A stretch of DNA of 64,000 nt from Streptomyces sp. NBC_01463 (GCA_036227345.1 CP109468.1:620001-684000); one strand, 5' to 3'; numbered from the stretch's first letter, positions 33,883 through 42,913 are shown. Made by a program: numbers and translations. Notes: a model not told the origin generated them from the sequence alone.

Positions 33883-36240
33883 CTACTCGGTGCGCAGGGC
33901 CGTGGCGGTGCGGGCCCTCGCCGCCCAGCCGGCGGGCAGGAGCGCGCCCAGGGTGGCGATGAGCAGGCCGCCGAGTGCGAGCGGGAGCAGCAGGGCCGCG
34001 TGGTAGACGGCGATGACGGAGGCGGGGAGGCGGAGCCCGGCGCCCTCGCCCATCGCGGGCATGACCCACCCGTGCAGGGCCACCCCGAGCGGCACACCCA
34101 GCGCACCCGCGACGAGCCCTGTCAGGGCGACCGAGGTCAGGACCATCGCGACGGTCTGGCGGGGCGTCATGCCGAGCGCCTTGTGCACACCGATCTCCCG
34201 GACGCGCTCGCGGGTGTCGAGCAGCACACCGTTGAGGACACCGAGCGCCGCCACGGCGACGAGCATCAGGGTGAGGACCCCGGCGAGCGCGTTGAGCGTG
34301 ACGACCATGTCGCTGCCCCTGTCTGGCCCGCCCGCCCGCGCACTGACCCCCAGCGGCGCCAGGTCCTTGTTCAGCGCGTCGACGTAACCGGTGATGTCGG
34401 TGCCCGGCACGACCGCGATGTGATGGCTCGTCTCCGCCGTACGCGGAAGTGCGGTGGGGAGGCTCGCGGCGTCGGTGAACACCCGCATGCCGTCGTTGCG
34501 GGGGTCGAGGAGTTCGCCGACGATCCGGACCGTGGCCGGTCCGGCCGGTTCGCCGAGGCCGGTGAGAGCGACGGTGTCGCCGATACGGGTGCCGGTCGCG
34601 GCCAGGAAGGGAGTCGGGACCACGGCCTCGCCGGGCCCGTCGATCCAGCGTCCCGAGACCATCATGTAGCCGCCCCAGGAGGCGTCGCCGGTGAAGGCGG
34701 TCACGTCGATGGTGCCGGTCAGCCCGGACACGGCCGCCCGTACCGTCGAGGCGCTGTAGTGCCTGCGCGTGCCGGCGGCGGCCCCGATCGCCGCGTCGAC
34801 CTCGGCGGGATCGGCCCGGGGCCCCTTCGCGGGAACCGGTCCCCCGGGGCCGGACTCCGGCAGGGGCGCCGCCACGGTGACATCGGCGGCGTCGTGGGCC
34901 TTGGCCTTCATCACCTCGCCGAGCGAGGCGCTCATGCCCACGGTGAACGTGACGGCGACGGCGCCGAACAGCACCGCCGCACCCATCGCCAGGGCGCGGG
35001 CGGGCCTCTCGAAGGGCCGGGCCAGGCCCAGGGCGACCGGCTGCGGCAACGGCAGCCGGCCGGCCATGCGGGCCGCCCGGCGACCGCGCCCCGCCGACGC
35101 GGAACGTCCGACGGCGAGCGCGTCGACCGTACGCAGCCGGCCGGCCCGCCAGGCGCTCGCCCACGCGGTCACCGCCACCAGGCCGAGCACCCCCGCGATC
35201 ACCGTCAGGTCGACCCACGGGACGACCGTCAGGGACGACGTGCCGTACAGCTCCCCGGTCTCGGCCAGCACGGGGACGGCGAGCAGATGGCCGGCCGGTA
35301 CACCGAGTGCCGTACCGGCCGTGGCCGGGATCAGCGCCTGACCGACGTACGCCCGCACGACCTGGGCCGGAGTGAACCCGACGGCCTTGAGGATGCCGAT
35401 CCGGCGCGTTCCCGTACCGACGGCCGACGCGACGATGTTGCCGACGACGAGCACCGACATGACCAGGCCCAGCGCACCGAACGCGACGAGGAACGGGACG
35501 TAGAGGGAAGTGTCGCGCTCGGCCGTCTTCCTGACGGTCAGCCAGGACTGTTCGCCGGTCGCTGCTCCGGGGGGCAGGGACTCCGTCACGGCCTTGCGCC
35601 CGGCGGCGATCCCCGCGGCGGAGCCCGCGTCGGTGAACCGGTAGAGCATCTGGAATCCGCCGCCGCCCGGCGCGGTGAGCGCCGGCATCTGGGAAGGGAC
35701 CACCCAGGCATCGGCGGTCCGCGTGACCGAACGGGCCACCCCGACCACCGTCAGCGCCGGGTCGCCCGGCAGCGCGGGGAAGACGACCTGACGGCCCGGG
35801 GTGGGGATGAGCGAGGAGTCGGCGGACAGCACGATCTCGCCGGGGCGCGCGGCCCACCGCCCGTCGAGCAGGGTCACCTCGTCCAGGTCCCGCCCGGGGC
35901 CGCTCCGGCCGGCCACGGTCATCGGCCACCCGGGACCCGCCGCGTCCGCCTTCGGGACGACCGTCGCCGTACGGAACGGCCCGGCCGCGCCGCTCACCCC
36001 CTCGGCGTCCCGGGACTCCGCCAGCTGACCCGCACTCACCCGGCCCGCGTCGAACTGCACGGACAGGTGCGCGCCGTGCCGCCGGGCGAAGGCGTCGTCG
36101 AAGGGCGCAGCGGAGACCACCAGCAGCGATCCGCCGAGGACGGAGGCGGCCACCGCCATCATCGTGGCGAGCCCGATCACCAGCGTCTGCACCCGGCGAC
36201 GCCCCACCCCCGAGCGCACCACCCCACCGAGCCCGCTCAT
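33883..36240 (-). CDS. FtsX-family ABC transporter permease
   Basis: 785 residues with the two-FtsX-unit topology. An N-terminal helix (VIGLATMMAVAASVLGGSLL) and a large extracellular region (about 45-250) come first. Three helices follow (LVAFGALGLVMSVLVVGNIV, ending before RRIGILKAVGFTPAQVV), then a second anchor and extracellular loop, and a last three-helix unit containing VREIGVHKALGMTPRQTV. This is the macrolide/peptide/lipoprotein transporter class that works mechanically from ATP hydrolysis. The ATG overlaps the stop of the ATPase gene (ATGA). It is divergent from a two-component system that probably controls it. Confidence 0.88.
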   Translation of the reverse strand: MSGLGGVVRSGVGRRRVQTLVIGLATMMAVAASVLGGSLLVVSAAPFDDAFARRHGAHLSVQFDAGRVSAGQLAESRDAEGVSGAAGPFRTATVVPKADAAGPGWPMTVAGRSGPGRDLDEVTLLDGRWAARPGEIVLSADSSLIPTPGRQVVFPALPGDPALTVVGVARSVTRTADAWVVPSQMPALTAPGGGGFQMLYRFTDAGSAAGIAAGRKAVTESLPPGAATGEQSWLTVRKTAERDTSLYVPFLVAFGALGLVMSVLVVGNIVASAVGTGTRRIGILKAVGFTPAQVVRAYVGQALIPATAGTALGVPAGHLLAVPVLAETGELYGTSSLTVVPWVDLTVIAGVLGLVAVTAWASAWRAGRLRTVDALAVGRSASAGRGRRAARMAGRLPLPQPVALGLARPFERPARALAMGAAVLFGAVAVTFTVGMSASLGEVMKAKAHDAADVTVAAPLPESGPGGPVPAKGPRADPAEVDAAIGAAAGTRRHYSASTVRAAVSGLTGTIDVTAFTGDASWGGYMMVSGRWIDGPGEAVVPTPFLAATGTRIGDTVALTGLGEPAGPATVRIVGELLDPRNDGMRVFTDAASLPTALPRTAETSHHIAVVPGTDITGYVDALNKDLAPLGVSARAGGPDRGSDMVVTLNALAGVLTLMLVAVAALGVLNGVLLDTRERVREIGVHKALGMTPRQTVAMVLTSVALTGLVAGALGVPLGVALHGWVMPAMGEGAGLRLPASVIAVYHAALLLPLALGGLLIATLGALLPAGWAARARTATALRTE

Positions 36241-36944
36241 CGGACGGCCTCAGGGGTGACGGCGCAGGACCGGACGTCCTCGGTGATCCGGCCGTCGGCG
36301 ATGCGGACCGTGCGGTCGGTGCACGACCGGGCCAGTGCCAGGTCGTGGGTGACCACGACGATGGTCTGCCCCTCGGCGTTGAGGTCCCTGAGCAGCCTGC
36401 TGACGTCCTGTCCCGCGGCCGTGTCCAGGGCCCCGGTCGGCTCGTCGGCCAGGAGCAGCGGCGGCTTGTTCATCAACGCCCTTGCCACGGCGACGCGTTG
36501 CCGCTCGCCGCCGGACAGCCGGCCCAGGTGGGCGCGGGCGTGCCGGCCGATGCCGAGGGTGTCCAGGAGTTCCTCCGCCCGGCGGACCGCCGGACCGCGT
36601 GCGGTTCCCGCGAGCCGTGCGGGCAGGACGACGTTGTCGATGACGGTCAGATCGTCGAGCAGGTTGAAGAACTGGAAGACCATGCCGATCTTCGAGCGCC
36701 GGTAGAGCGCCGATCCGCCCTCGCCCAGCCGGTCCACCCGCACCCCGTCCACGGTGACGGTCCCCGTATCGGGCCGGTCGAGACCCGCGATCAGGTTGAG
36801 CAGTGTGGACTTGCCGCTGCCGGAAGGGCCGAGGATCGCGACCGCCTCACCCGGCCGCACGGTCAGGGACGCCTCGTGGAGGGCGGGCGGGCCGTCGTCG
36901 TAACGGCGGCTCACCTCGCACAGTTCGATCACCGGCGTGGTCAT
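36237..36944 (-). CDS. ABC transporter ATP-binding protein (LolD/MacB type)
   Basis: 235 residues. Walker A GPSGSGKST, Q-loop MVFQFFNLLDDLTVIDNVVL, signature LSGGERQR, Walker B LLLADEPTGALD and switch VVTHDLALARSC are present. The FQFFNLL...T..DNV.LP pattern is typical of MacB/LolD/BceA-like ATPases that partner FtsX-type permeases. It is the first gene of the two-gene operon, with its start 212 bp from the divergent histidine kinase. Confidence 0.92.
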   Translation of the reverse strand: MTTPVIELCEVSRRYDDGPPALHEASLTVRPGEAVAILGPSGSGKSTLLNLIAGLDRPDTGTVTVDGVRVDRLGEGGSALYRRSKIGMVFQFFNLLDDLTVIDNVVLPARLAGTARGPAVRRAEELLDTLGIGRHARAHLGRLSGGERQRVAVARALMNKPPLLLADEPTGALDTAAGQDVSRLLRDLNAEGQTIVVVTHDLALARSCTDRTVRIADGRITEDVRSCAVTPEAVR

Positions 36945-37070
36945 GAGCGGTCTCCTTCAGTGCGGGCATCGGACCCGCCGAACGCTAGGAGCGCGCCCGG
37001 TCTTCGCGCGTCGGCCGCCCGGACCCTTCGCCGTACCGCAGCGGAACGACCCGGCGAAACGTCATCCCTG

Positions 37071-37096
37071 CGATGTAGGCGCCCGATGTACGGGCG
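37071..37096. promoter_or_regulatory. direct repeat CGATGTA with 13-bp period
   Basis: CGATGTAGGCGCC (37071-37083) is followed immediately by CGATGTACGGGCG (37084-37096). It lies in the 212-bp divergent region between the ABC operon and the two-component system and is a candidate response-regulator site. Confidence 0.35.
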
Positions 37097-37156
37097 GCGG
37101 CGGGAACGACCGCTGAGACGGACTCCCCCGGACCGGGCGGCGGCGAGAATGATCCG

Positions 37157-38464
37157 GTGATGAACGTGATGACGGCGCTGGAGCGGCTCCGGGTGCCCGC
37201 CCGTGAGGCGCTGCGCGACGCCGGGCTCCCCACCGGTCCACCACTGCGGCCCGGCCGCCGCACCGTGCGGTTCGACGCGCTGGTGGCGCTGGTGCTCGGG
37301 GTCACGACCGTCTACTACGGCATCGACAACGCGGACAACGTCGTGGTGCGGGAGATCGCGCCCGGCGTGGAGTACGTGGTGGCGCGCCCGGCCGGAACCG
37401 GGGGCCTGGCCCTCATGGTCACGCTCGCGGCCATCGCCTCGGGGGCGCTCGCGCTGCGCCGCCGCTTCCCGCTCGCCGTGCTGTGCGTCGTGACCGCCGC
37501 GGTGCTGATGACACCGCACAGCGTGATGCGGCTGACCTTCTACGCCTTCGTGATCGCCGTCTACAGCGCTGCCGTCCACAGCCCCTACCGGGCGGCGACC
37601 CTGGCGGCGCTGCCCGTGTCGGTGCTGCTCGTCGGCACCTCGGGGAACTCGGTGACACCGATCGTCCCCAACGAGTACATCGCCCTGCTGATCCTGGTCC
37701 CGATGGCGGGGGCCTCCCTGGGGCTGCGCACCTGGAAGCTCCGGACCGACGAGGGCCGGGCCCGGCTCTCCGATCTGGAGCGCGAACAGGCCGAGGCCCT
37801 GCGCCGGGCGGTCGAGCGCGAGCGTGCGCGGATCGCGCGCGAACTGCACGACGTCGTCACGCACAACGTCAGCGTGATGGTCATTCAGGCGGGGGCCGCC
37901 CGCAAGGTCATGCGGACCGCCCCGGAGCAGGCCGGCGAGGCGCTGCTCGCCGTCGAGGCGGGCGGCCGGGCGGCCATGACCGAACTGCGGCACGTGATGG
38001 GGCTGCTGACGATGGCCGGCGAGGGCGCGCCGGACGACGGGAGCGGGCAGCCGGCGGGCGTGGAGCTGGCCCCGCAGCCCGGGCTGGACCAGTTGGACGC
38101 GCTCGTCGGGCGGGTCAGGGACGCCGGGCTGCCGGTCGGTCTGACCGTGACCGGCCCGTCCCGCGAGATCCCGCCCGGTATCGGGCTCGCCGCCTACCGC
38201 GTGGTGCAGGAAGCCCTGACCAACACGGTGAAACACGCCTCGGGCTCCACTGCCGCCGTGACCGTCGAGTACGGCCCGGAGCGGCTCCGGGTGGAGGTCA
38301 CCGACACCGGTGGACGGCCGGGGCGGGACGCGGGATCCGGCAACGGCCGGGGCCTGATCGGACTGCGGGAGCGTCTCGCCGTCTACGACGGGACCCTGCA
38401 CACCGCCCGGCGGCTGACCGGCGGCTACCGTGTGGAAGCGCTGATCCCCCTGGAGGCACCGTGA
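37157..38464 (+). CDS. sensor histidine kinase (HisKA_3/NarX type)
   Basis: 435 residues with GTG start (ATG at 37160 also possible). Residues 1-190 contain about five or six membrane helices (LVALVLGVTTVYYG, LALMVTLAAIASGALAL, LTFYAFVIAVYSAAVHSPYR, YIALLILVPMAGASL) with little extracellular loop, so it is probably an intramembrane sensor. The HisKA_3 box is RARIARELHDVVTHNVSVMV with the phospho-acceptor His in ELHD. The ATPase domain shows VVQEALTNTVKHA (N box) and GRGLIGLRERL (G box). It overlaps the response regulator by four bases (GTGA). The divergent ABC transporter is the likely target and possibly the sensory partner. Confidence 0.9.
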   Translation: MMNVMTALERLRVPAREALRDAGLPTGPPLRPGRRTVRFDALVALVLGVTTVYYGIDNADNVVVREIAPGVEYVVARPAGTGGLALMVTLAAIASGALALRRRFPLAVLCVVTAAVLMTPHSVMRLTFYAFVIAVYSAAVHSPYRAATLAALPVSVLLVGTSGNSVTPIVPNEYIALLILVPMAGASLGLRTWKLRTDEGRARLSDLEREQAEALRRAVERERARIARELHDVVTHNVSVMVIQAGAARKVMRTAPEQAGEALLAVEAGGRAAMTELRHVMGLLTMAGEGAPDDGSGQPAGVELAPQPGLDQLDALVGRVRDAGLPVGLTVTGPSREIPPGIGLAAYRVVQEALTNTVKHASGSTAAVTVEYGPERLRVEVTDTGGRPGRDAGSGNGRGLIGLRERLAVYDGTLHTARRLTGGYRVEALIPLEAP

Positions 38465-39159
38465 CCGAGCCCCTGCGGGTGCTCCTCGCCGACGACCAGA
38501 CCCTGGTCCGCACCGGATTCCGGATGATCCTCGGTGCCGACGGCATCGACGTCGTCGCCGAGGCGGTCAACGGGGCCGAAGCGGTCGAGGCGGCCCGGCG
38601 CACCCGGCCCGACGTGATCCTGATGGATGTCCGGATGCCCGAGATGGACGGCCTGGAGGCCACCCGCCGCATCCTGACCGGCGCCCCGGGCGAACCCCGC
38701 GTCATCATCCTGACCACCTTCGACCTCGACCGGTACGTGTACGCGGCGCTGTCCGCCGGGGCCAGCGGCTTCCTCCTCAAGGACGTCACGCCCGAGCACC
38801 TGGCCTCGGCCGTCCGCACGGTCCGGACCGGTGACGCCCTGCTCGCGCCCGCCATCACCCGCCGGCTCGTGCAGCGGTTCGCCCGGCGCGGCGGCGACGC
38901 GGCCGCCCTCCACCGCGACCTGGCCGCGCTCACCCCGCGCGAACTGGAGGTCCTCGGCCTGCTGGCCCAGGGGCTGAGCAACGCCGAACTCGCCGCCCGC
39001 CTCCACCTGGCCGAGACGACCGTCAAGACGCACGTCGCCCGCATCCTCGCCAAGCTCGGTCTCCGTGACCGGGTCCAGGCGGTCATCGTGGCCTACGAGA
39101 CGGGGCTGGTGAGCGCCGGTGCGCACGAGGACGCAGGGCGGTCAGCCGAGCAGGCGTAG
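38461..39159 (+). CDS. NarL/FixJ-family response regulator
   Basis: 232 residues. The receiver has acidic DD at 11-12, phospho-acceptor Asp56 in ILMDVRMPEMDG, Thr in ILTTFD and Lys in FLLKDV. The C-terminal LuxR helix-turn-helix is LTPRELEVLGLLAQGLSNAE with HLAETTVKTHVARILAKLGL. It is translationally coupled to the kinase by a GTGA overlap. It should bind near the divergent promoter at 36945-37156, where a 13-bp direct repeat lies. Confidence 0.93.
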   Translation: MTEPLRVLLADDQTLVRTGFRMILGADGIDVVAEAVNGAEAVEAARRTRPDVILMDVRMPEMDGLEATRRILTGAPGEPRVIILTTFDLDRYVYAALSAGASGFLLKDVTPEHLASAVRTVRTGDALLAPAITRRLVQRFARRGGDAAALHRDLAALTPRELEVLGLLAQGLSNAELAARLHLAETTVKTHVARILAKLGLRDRVQAVIVAYETGLVSAGAHEDAGRSAEQA

Positions 39160-39224
39160 CAACGGCTGTCCGGGCCGGGGAAAACCACTGGCGGACCGGG
39201 TTCCGCGCGGACGACGATGGGCGG

Positions 39225-39785
39225 ATGAGTGATCAACCCGAACGATGGACCAGGTCCACCGTCTACCCGGACATGTGGGCGGACCCGGACGACGACCCCC
39301 GCAACAGCGAGGGTGGGAATGCGGAGGGCGAGCTCGCGACCCTGCAGGACTTCCTCTCGGACTACCGACTGACCCTGCGCATGAAGTGCGAGGGCCTGGA
39401 TCCGGAACAGCTGGCCCGGCGTTCGGTTCCGCCGTCGACCATGTCGCTCCTGGGCCTCGTGCGTCATCTCGCCGAGGTCGAGCGGGACTGGCGCAACTGG
39501 ATCAGCGACGGTGATCCGCTGCCGAAGCTGTACGGCACACACGACGCGGACTTCGACGGCGCGGTCGCCGATCAGGCCGTGGTCGACGGCGCCTACGCCG
39601 ATCTGGCGCGGGAGCAGGCCGCGCTCGACACCGCGCTGGCCGGGCACCCCGATCTGGGTGAGCGGCTGGGGAAGGACGGGATCGCGGTCCGGGAGCTGAT
39701 GGTGCACAGGATCGACGAGTACGCCCGTCACTGCGGGCACGCCGACCTGCTGCGCGAGTGCGTCGACGGACGGGTGGGCCAGTAG
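39225..39785 (+). CDS. DinB/DUF664 family protein
   Basis: 186 residues. LATLQDFLSDYRLTLRMKCE, LARRSVPPSTMSLLGLVRHL, AEVERDWRNWI and VRELMVHRIDEYARHCGHAD form the four-helix DinB-like fold of DUF664. The metal-site histidines are expected in RHLAEVE and H-RIDEYARHCGHAD. Actinobacterial members include mycothiol-dependent enzymes, but the substrate here is unknown. It lies 65 bp after the response regulator and may be read through from it. It is convergent with the methyltransferase. Confidence 0.85.
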   Translation: MSDQPERWTRSTVYPDMWADPDDDPRNSEGGNAEGELATLQDFLSDYRLTLRMKCEGLDPEQLARRSVPPSTMSLLGLVRHLAEVERDWRNWISDGDPLPKLYGTHDADFDGAVADQAVVDGAYADLAREQAALDTALAGHPDLGERLGKDGIAVRELMVHRIDEYARHCGHADLLRECVDGRVGQ

Positions 39786-39804
39786 CCCCCGCCCCGGGGA
39801 CGGA

Positions 39805-40632
39805 TCAGCTGGTGCCGGTGCGTACGGCGGTCGCCGCCAGGGTGGTGAAGTGCATCGTGAAGCGGCCGCCGAGGGAGTCGATGGCCCGTCCGACCGCGTC
39901 GAGTATCCCCGCGAGCCGGTCGGGAGCCAGCTGTGTGAGACCCCCGGTCGTCGGCAGCAGGTCCAGCCACTGGTCACGCGTGTAGGTGCGCTCCCAGTCG
40001 AACCGCCACTGCTCGGGTACGTCGAAACGCCCTGCCTCACGCATCGTTGCGCCGACCTTCGCGTAGACCGCCTGGTAGAGCTCCACCGGACGGTGGGCCG
40101 GCTGGTCCTTGAACGGCGAGTCGGGCACCGCTTTCCGGAAGGCGGCGGCGAACGGCTCGGCCACCTCGGGCGGCGGCTCGTAGGCGTGCCCGAAAATGGC
40201 GAGCCGTCCTCCCGGGCGCAGCACGTCCGCCGCCTTCGCGGCGCCCGCGGCCGGATCCACCCAGTGCCACGACTGCGCGGCGACGACCATGTCGAAGGTC
40301 CGCCCGGCCGGTGACCAGGCCTCGAAGGTCCCCGCCTCGACCGGCAGACCACGGGTCCGGGCGAGGGCGGCCATGCGTTCGTCGGGCTCGACCCCGAGCA
40401 CCTCGCAGCCCGCGGCCCGGAACTGGCGGGCCGCGATGCCCGTGCCGCAGCCGACGTCGAGGACATCGGTGCCGGGACTCGCGGCGACGATCCGCGCCAC
40501 CAACGCGTCGGGATACGGGGGCCGGGCCCGGTCGTAGCGCTGCGCGTCGACGCCGAACGACTCGGCCATCCCTCGCGCCCGGTGCGCTTCCGCCCGCGGC
40601 TGTTCCGGCTGCTCTCGCGGTAGTATGGGCAT
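39805..40632 (-). CDS. class I SAM-dependent methyltransferase
   Basis: 275 residues. Motif I is VLDVGCGTGIAARQFRAAGC at about 55-74, then VEPDERM (acidic end of strand 2), VVAAQSWHWVDP (motif III-like) and VLRPGGRLAIFGH. RYDRARPPYPDALV upstream is common in ubiquinone/menaquinone-like and Tam-type methyltransferases. The target is unknown. The ATG at 40632 falls inside the 34-bp palindrome, and TAGAGT is six bases upstream on the minus strand. The transcript is thus likely leaderless and directly blocked by the divergent TetR protein. Confidence 0.87.
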   Translation of the reverse strand: MPILPREQPEQPRAEAHRARGMAESFGVDAQRYDRARPPYPDALVARIVAASPGTDVLDVGCGTGIAARQFRAAGCEVLGVEPDERMAALARTRGLPVEAGTFEAWSPAGRTFDMVVAAQSWHWVDPAAGAAKAADVLRPGGRLAIFGHAYEPPPEVAEPFAAAFRKAVPDSPFKDQPAHRPVELYQAVYAKVGATMREAGRFDVPEQWRFDWERTYTRDQWLDLLPTTGGLTQLAPDRLAGILDAVGRAIDSLGGRFTMHFTTLAATAVRTGTS

Positions 40633-40659
40633 GCGCCCACTCTAGTGGGCACATGCCCA
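40626..40659. promoter_or_regulatory. 34-bp near-perfect palindrome, TetR operator over both divergent promoters
   Basis: Left arm TGGGCATGCGCCCACT (40626-40641) and right arm AGTGGGCACATGCCCA (40644-40659) are reverse complements except at one position, with CT between. It covers a minus-strand -10 (TAGAGT) and the methyltransferase ATG, and abuts a plus-strand -10 (TAGTAT, 40621-40626) for the TetR gene. Confidence 0.8.
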
Positions 40660-40704
40660 CTGGGCAACGGACGCCAGGGCCCGAACGTACGGAGGGATCG
40701 GTCA

Positions 40705-41307
40705 GTGCCGACCGGAGTACATCTGCGCGACGCGCGGCAGCAGCTGTTCGACGCCGCGGAACAGGTGCTCCTGCGCGACGGGCCGAGCGGGCTGACCAGC
40801 CGGGCCGTCACCGACGAGGCGGGCTGTGCCAAGGGCGTCCTGCACCGGCACTTCGACGGTTTCGACGGCTTCCTGGCCGCGCTGGTGCTCGACCGGGCCG
40901 CGCAACTCGAGGCGCGGGCCGCCGTGTTGCGCGAGGCCGCCGGCACCGGAACGGTCACGGGCAACCTCACCGCCGCGCTCACCGGCCTGTTCGGACCGGT
41001 TCCGCTGGCGATCATCCCGCTCATCACGTTCAGGGACGAGCTGCGCACCCGGCTGCGGCAGGCCCGGCCCGGCGGCGGCATCGCGATCCTCGCCGAGGTG
41101 ACGACCGCGGTCTCCGATTATCTGGCCGACGAGCGGGACCGGGGCCGTATCGCGGCCGACGCCGACATCGGCTCGCTCACCCTCTCCCTGGTCGGCGGGG
41201 GCCATCTCCTGTTCGCGGACCGCGATCCAGGCCCGCCGGATGCGGCGGCCGTCGACAGGTTCGTGACAGCGGCGACGGCCGACGCCGTGCGCCGGCGGCC
41301 GGTCTGA
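40705..41307 (+). CDS. TetR-family transcriptional regulator
   Basis: 200 residues from GTG 40705, with GGAGGG eight bases upstream; longer starts run into the operator. The N-terminal helix-turn-helix is clear: ARQQLFDAAEQVLLRDGPSG, LTSRAVTDEAGCAKGVLHRH, FDGFDGFLAALV. The C-terminal ligand domain is family-typical but not assignable. The divergent methyltransferase shares a 34-bp palindrome covering both promoters, so autorepression plus methyltransferase repression is the expected circuit. Confidence 0.9.
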   Translation: MPTGVHLRDARQQLFDAAEQVLLRDGPSGLTSRAVTDEAGCAKGVLHRHFDGFDGFLAALVLDRAAQLEARAAVLREAAGTGTVTGNLTAALTGLFGPVPLAIIPLITFRDELRTRLRQARPGGGIAILAEVTTAVSDYLADERDRGRIAADADIGSLTLSLVGGGHLLFADRDPGPPDAAAVDRFVTAATADAVRRRPV

Positions 41308-41337
41308 CGTACCGGCCCAACGCCGCCCCGGCCCCGG

Positions 41338-41889
41338 TCAGGAGGACCGGCCGCCGAACTGCCAGCGGTGCACCTCGACGGCGGCGTACCGGCCCGCCGC
41401 CAGCACGGCGCGGGCGGTGCCCGGGTCCGGCGCCCGGACCAGCGCCGCCGCCCCCAGCCGGACGGAACCGTCGTCGGAGAGCAGCGGACCGAAGGCGATC
41501 AGGTCCTCCCGGTCCGGCGGCACGTCGAGATCGGCGTCCTGCTCCATGCCGAGTCCGAGCACCAGATAGCGGTCACCCTCACTGTCCCCGCCGGCGAATT
41601 CCCACATGGTGCGCCCCAGGCCGTTGTGCCACCGGCGCAGCATCACATCCTGGTACACGCCTGCCTGGTAGCCCGGCTCATCGAAGGCGAACGCGCGGGC
41701 GGCCGCAGGATCCGGCAGGTCGAGGATGTGCACGCTGCCGGTGGGTTCGGAGCCGTCGCCGGTGAGCGTCGGCCCCCTGGCGATCATCTCCTTCGCATAG
41801 CCGTCCATGTACGCCCAATGGTCTTCCAGCAGTTCGTGGCGCAAGGGCAGGGATCCGGGCCGGTCTCGGTGGTAGCAGAAGAACTCCAT
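41338..41889 (-). CDS. YCII-related domain protein
   Basis: 183 residues from ATG 41889. It looks like two ferredoxin-like halves. The first has MEFFCYHRDRPGSLPLRHEL, LEDHWAYMDGYAKEMIARGP and DLPDPAAARAFAFDEPGYQA. The second has EDLIAFGPLLSDDGSVRLGA, APDPGTARAVLAAGRYAAVE and VHRWQFGG. This is a tandem YciI-type protein; single-domain members form dimers with this same pairing. Function is unknown. There is no clear ribosome-binding site. It is convergent with the TetR gene and 109 bp from the RraA-like gene. Confidence 0.78.
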   Translation of the reverse strand: MEFFCYHRDRPGSLPLRHELLEDHWAYMDGYAKEMIARGPTLTGDGSEPTGSVHILDLPDPAAARAFAFDEPGYQAGVYQDVMLRRWHNGLGRTMWEFAGGDSEGDRYLVLGLGMEQDADLDVPPDREDLIAFGPLLSDDGSVRLGAAALVRAPDPGTARAVLAAGRYAAVEVHRWQFGGRSS

Positions 41890-41998
41890 CCCCACAGGGT
41901 GCCGTCGGGGCGGTGTCCCGTCGAGCGAATTCGCCGTGGGCGTGGCGGGGGCGCCCGCCGGGTCGGCGCGGACCCGGTGGGTCAGGTGGCCGCCCCGC

Positions 41999-42832
41999 TC
42001 AGGTGGCCGCCCGGCTCGCGAGGTACTCGGTGAGGCCCCGGTCGGTGAGCGGGTAGTAGTCGGAGAGCAGCCCGCCCTCGTCGAGGCGTTGGCGCGCGAA
42101 CGCCTCCCGGTCCTGGTGCAGCAGGGAGTCCTCGGCGAGCGGGATCGCGTTCTGCTGCGGCACGACGACGGCGCCGTCCTCATCGGCGACGATCAGGTCG
42201 CCGGGCGTGACGAGGGAGCCGCCGACACCGACCGGTACGTTGAAGGCCGACGGGAACAGCTCGGTCTGCGAGGCGTAGTGCGGGGTGACACCGGTGCACC
42301 AGATGGGGACACCGAGCGCACGCACCCGGGCCGCGTCCCGTACCCGGCCGTCCACCACGATCCCGGCCCCGCCGCGCAGCTTGAAGTAGCGCACGAGCAT
42401 GTCGCCGAGGCAGCCGGTGAAGTGACTGCCGTGAGCTGCCACGACCAGGATGTCACCCGGCTGGATCGACTCCAGAACGCCCCAGAGCGGGGTCTTGCTC
42501 TCGATGTCCTCCTGCTCGGCGCCGTTGAAGACGTCCTCCCGCTGCGGGAGGAACTGCAGGGTCACGGCGCCGCCGGTGATCTTGACGTCCGGTTCGCGGT
42601 GCAGCGGGACGGGGCCGTCGATGAACGTCCGGGTGATGCCCATCTGATGCAGCTTCGCGCAGGCGGTCGCCGCGCTCACGTCCTTCAGGGCGTCCACCAT
42701 CTGCGCCGTGGGCCGCACGTAGGACGAGGTGTGGACCGGTGATCGCATCGACGCGTAGGCACCGGTCCCCTCCGTCCCGTTCGTGCGGGTCTCCCCCGTC
42801 GGCGCCGCCGTCTGTTCCTCCATCGGGTGCAT
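41999..42832 (-). CDS. RraA-like protein / 4-hydroxy-4-methyl-2-oxoglutarate aldolase family
   Basis: I start at ATG 42832 (MHPMEEQTAA), preceded by GAGAGG; 277 residues. The RraA/HMG-aldolase fold shows DVSAATACAKLHQMGITRTF, IQPGDILVVAAHGSHFTGCL, GDMLVRYFKLRGGAGIVVDG, RVRDAARVRALGVPIWCTGV, and VTPGDLIVADEDGAVVVPQQ. GD...AK/R..G..G...DG.VRD is the substrate and metal site of the aldolases. In this sugar-acid cluster it may split a 2-keto-3-deoxy acid (inference). It diverges from the fucosidase with CTATCGAT operators in between. Confidence 0.82.
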   Translation of the reverse strand: MHPMEEQTAAPTGETRTNGTEGTGAYASMRSPVHTSSYVRPTAQMVDALKDVSAATACAKLHQMGITRTFIDGPVPLHREPDVKITGGAVTLQFLPQREDVFNGAEQEDIESKTPLWGVLESIQPGDILVVAAHGSHFTGCLGDMLVRYFKLRGGAGIVVDGRVRDAARVRALGVPIWCTGVTPHYASQTELFPSAFNVPVGVGGSLVTPGDLIVADEDGAVVVPQQNAIPLAEDSLLHQDREAFARQRLDEGGLLSDYYPLTDRGLTEYLASRAAT

Positions 42833-42878
42833 GCACGTGCCTCTCCGCGCGCTCGTCGCACGCAACGCCAGTGACATC

Positions 42879-42913
42879 ATCGCCTATCGATGGTAGATAA
42901 CAGCCAATCGATT
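42879..42913. promoter_or_regulatory. operator pair, site 1 (ATCGCCTATCGAT and AATCGATT)
   Basis: ATCGCCTATCGAT is at 42879-42891 and the palindrome AATCGATT at 42906-42913. They lie in the 109-bp divergent region between the RraA-like and GH29 genes. It is one of five CTATCGAT sites in the cluster. Confidence 0.7.

Noticed and set aside
33883..36240. Plus-strand frames of up to 980 aa over the FtsX-type permease
   Set aside because: They lack any recognisable motif and are antisense shadows of a gene with two clear FtsX units.
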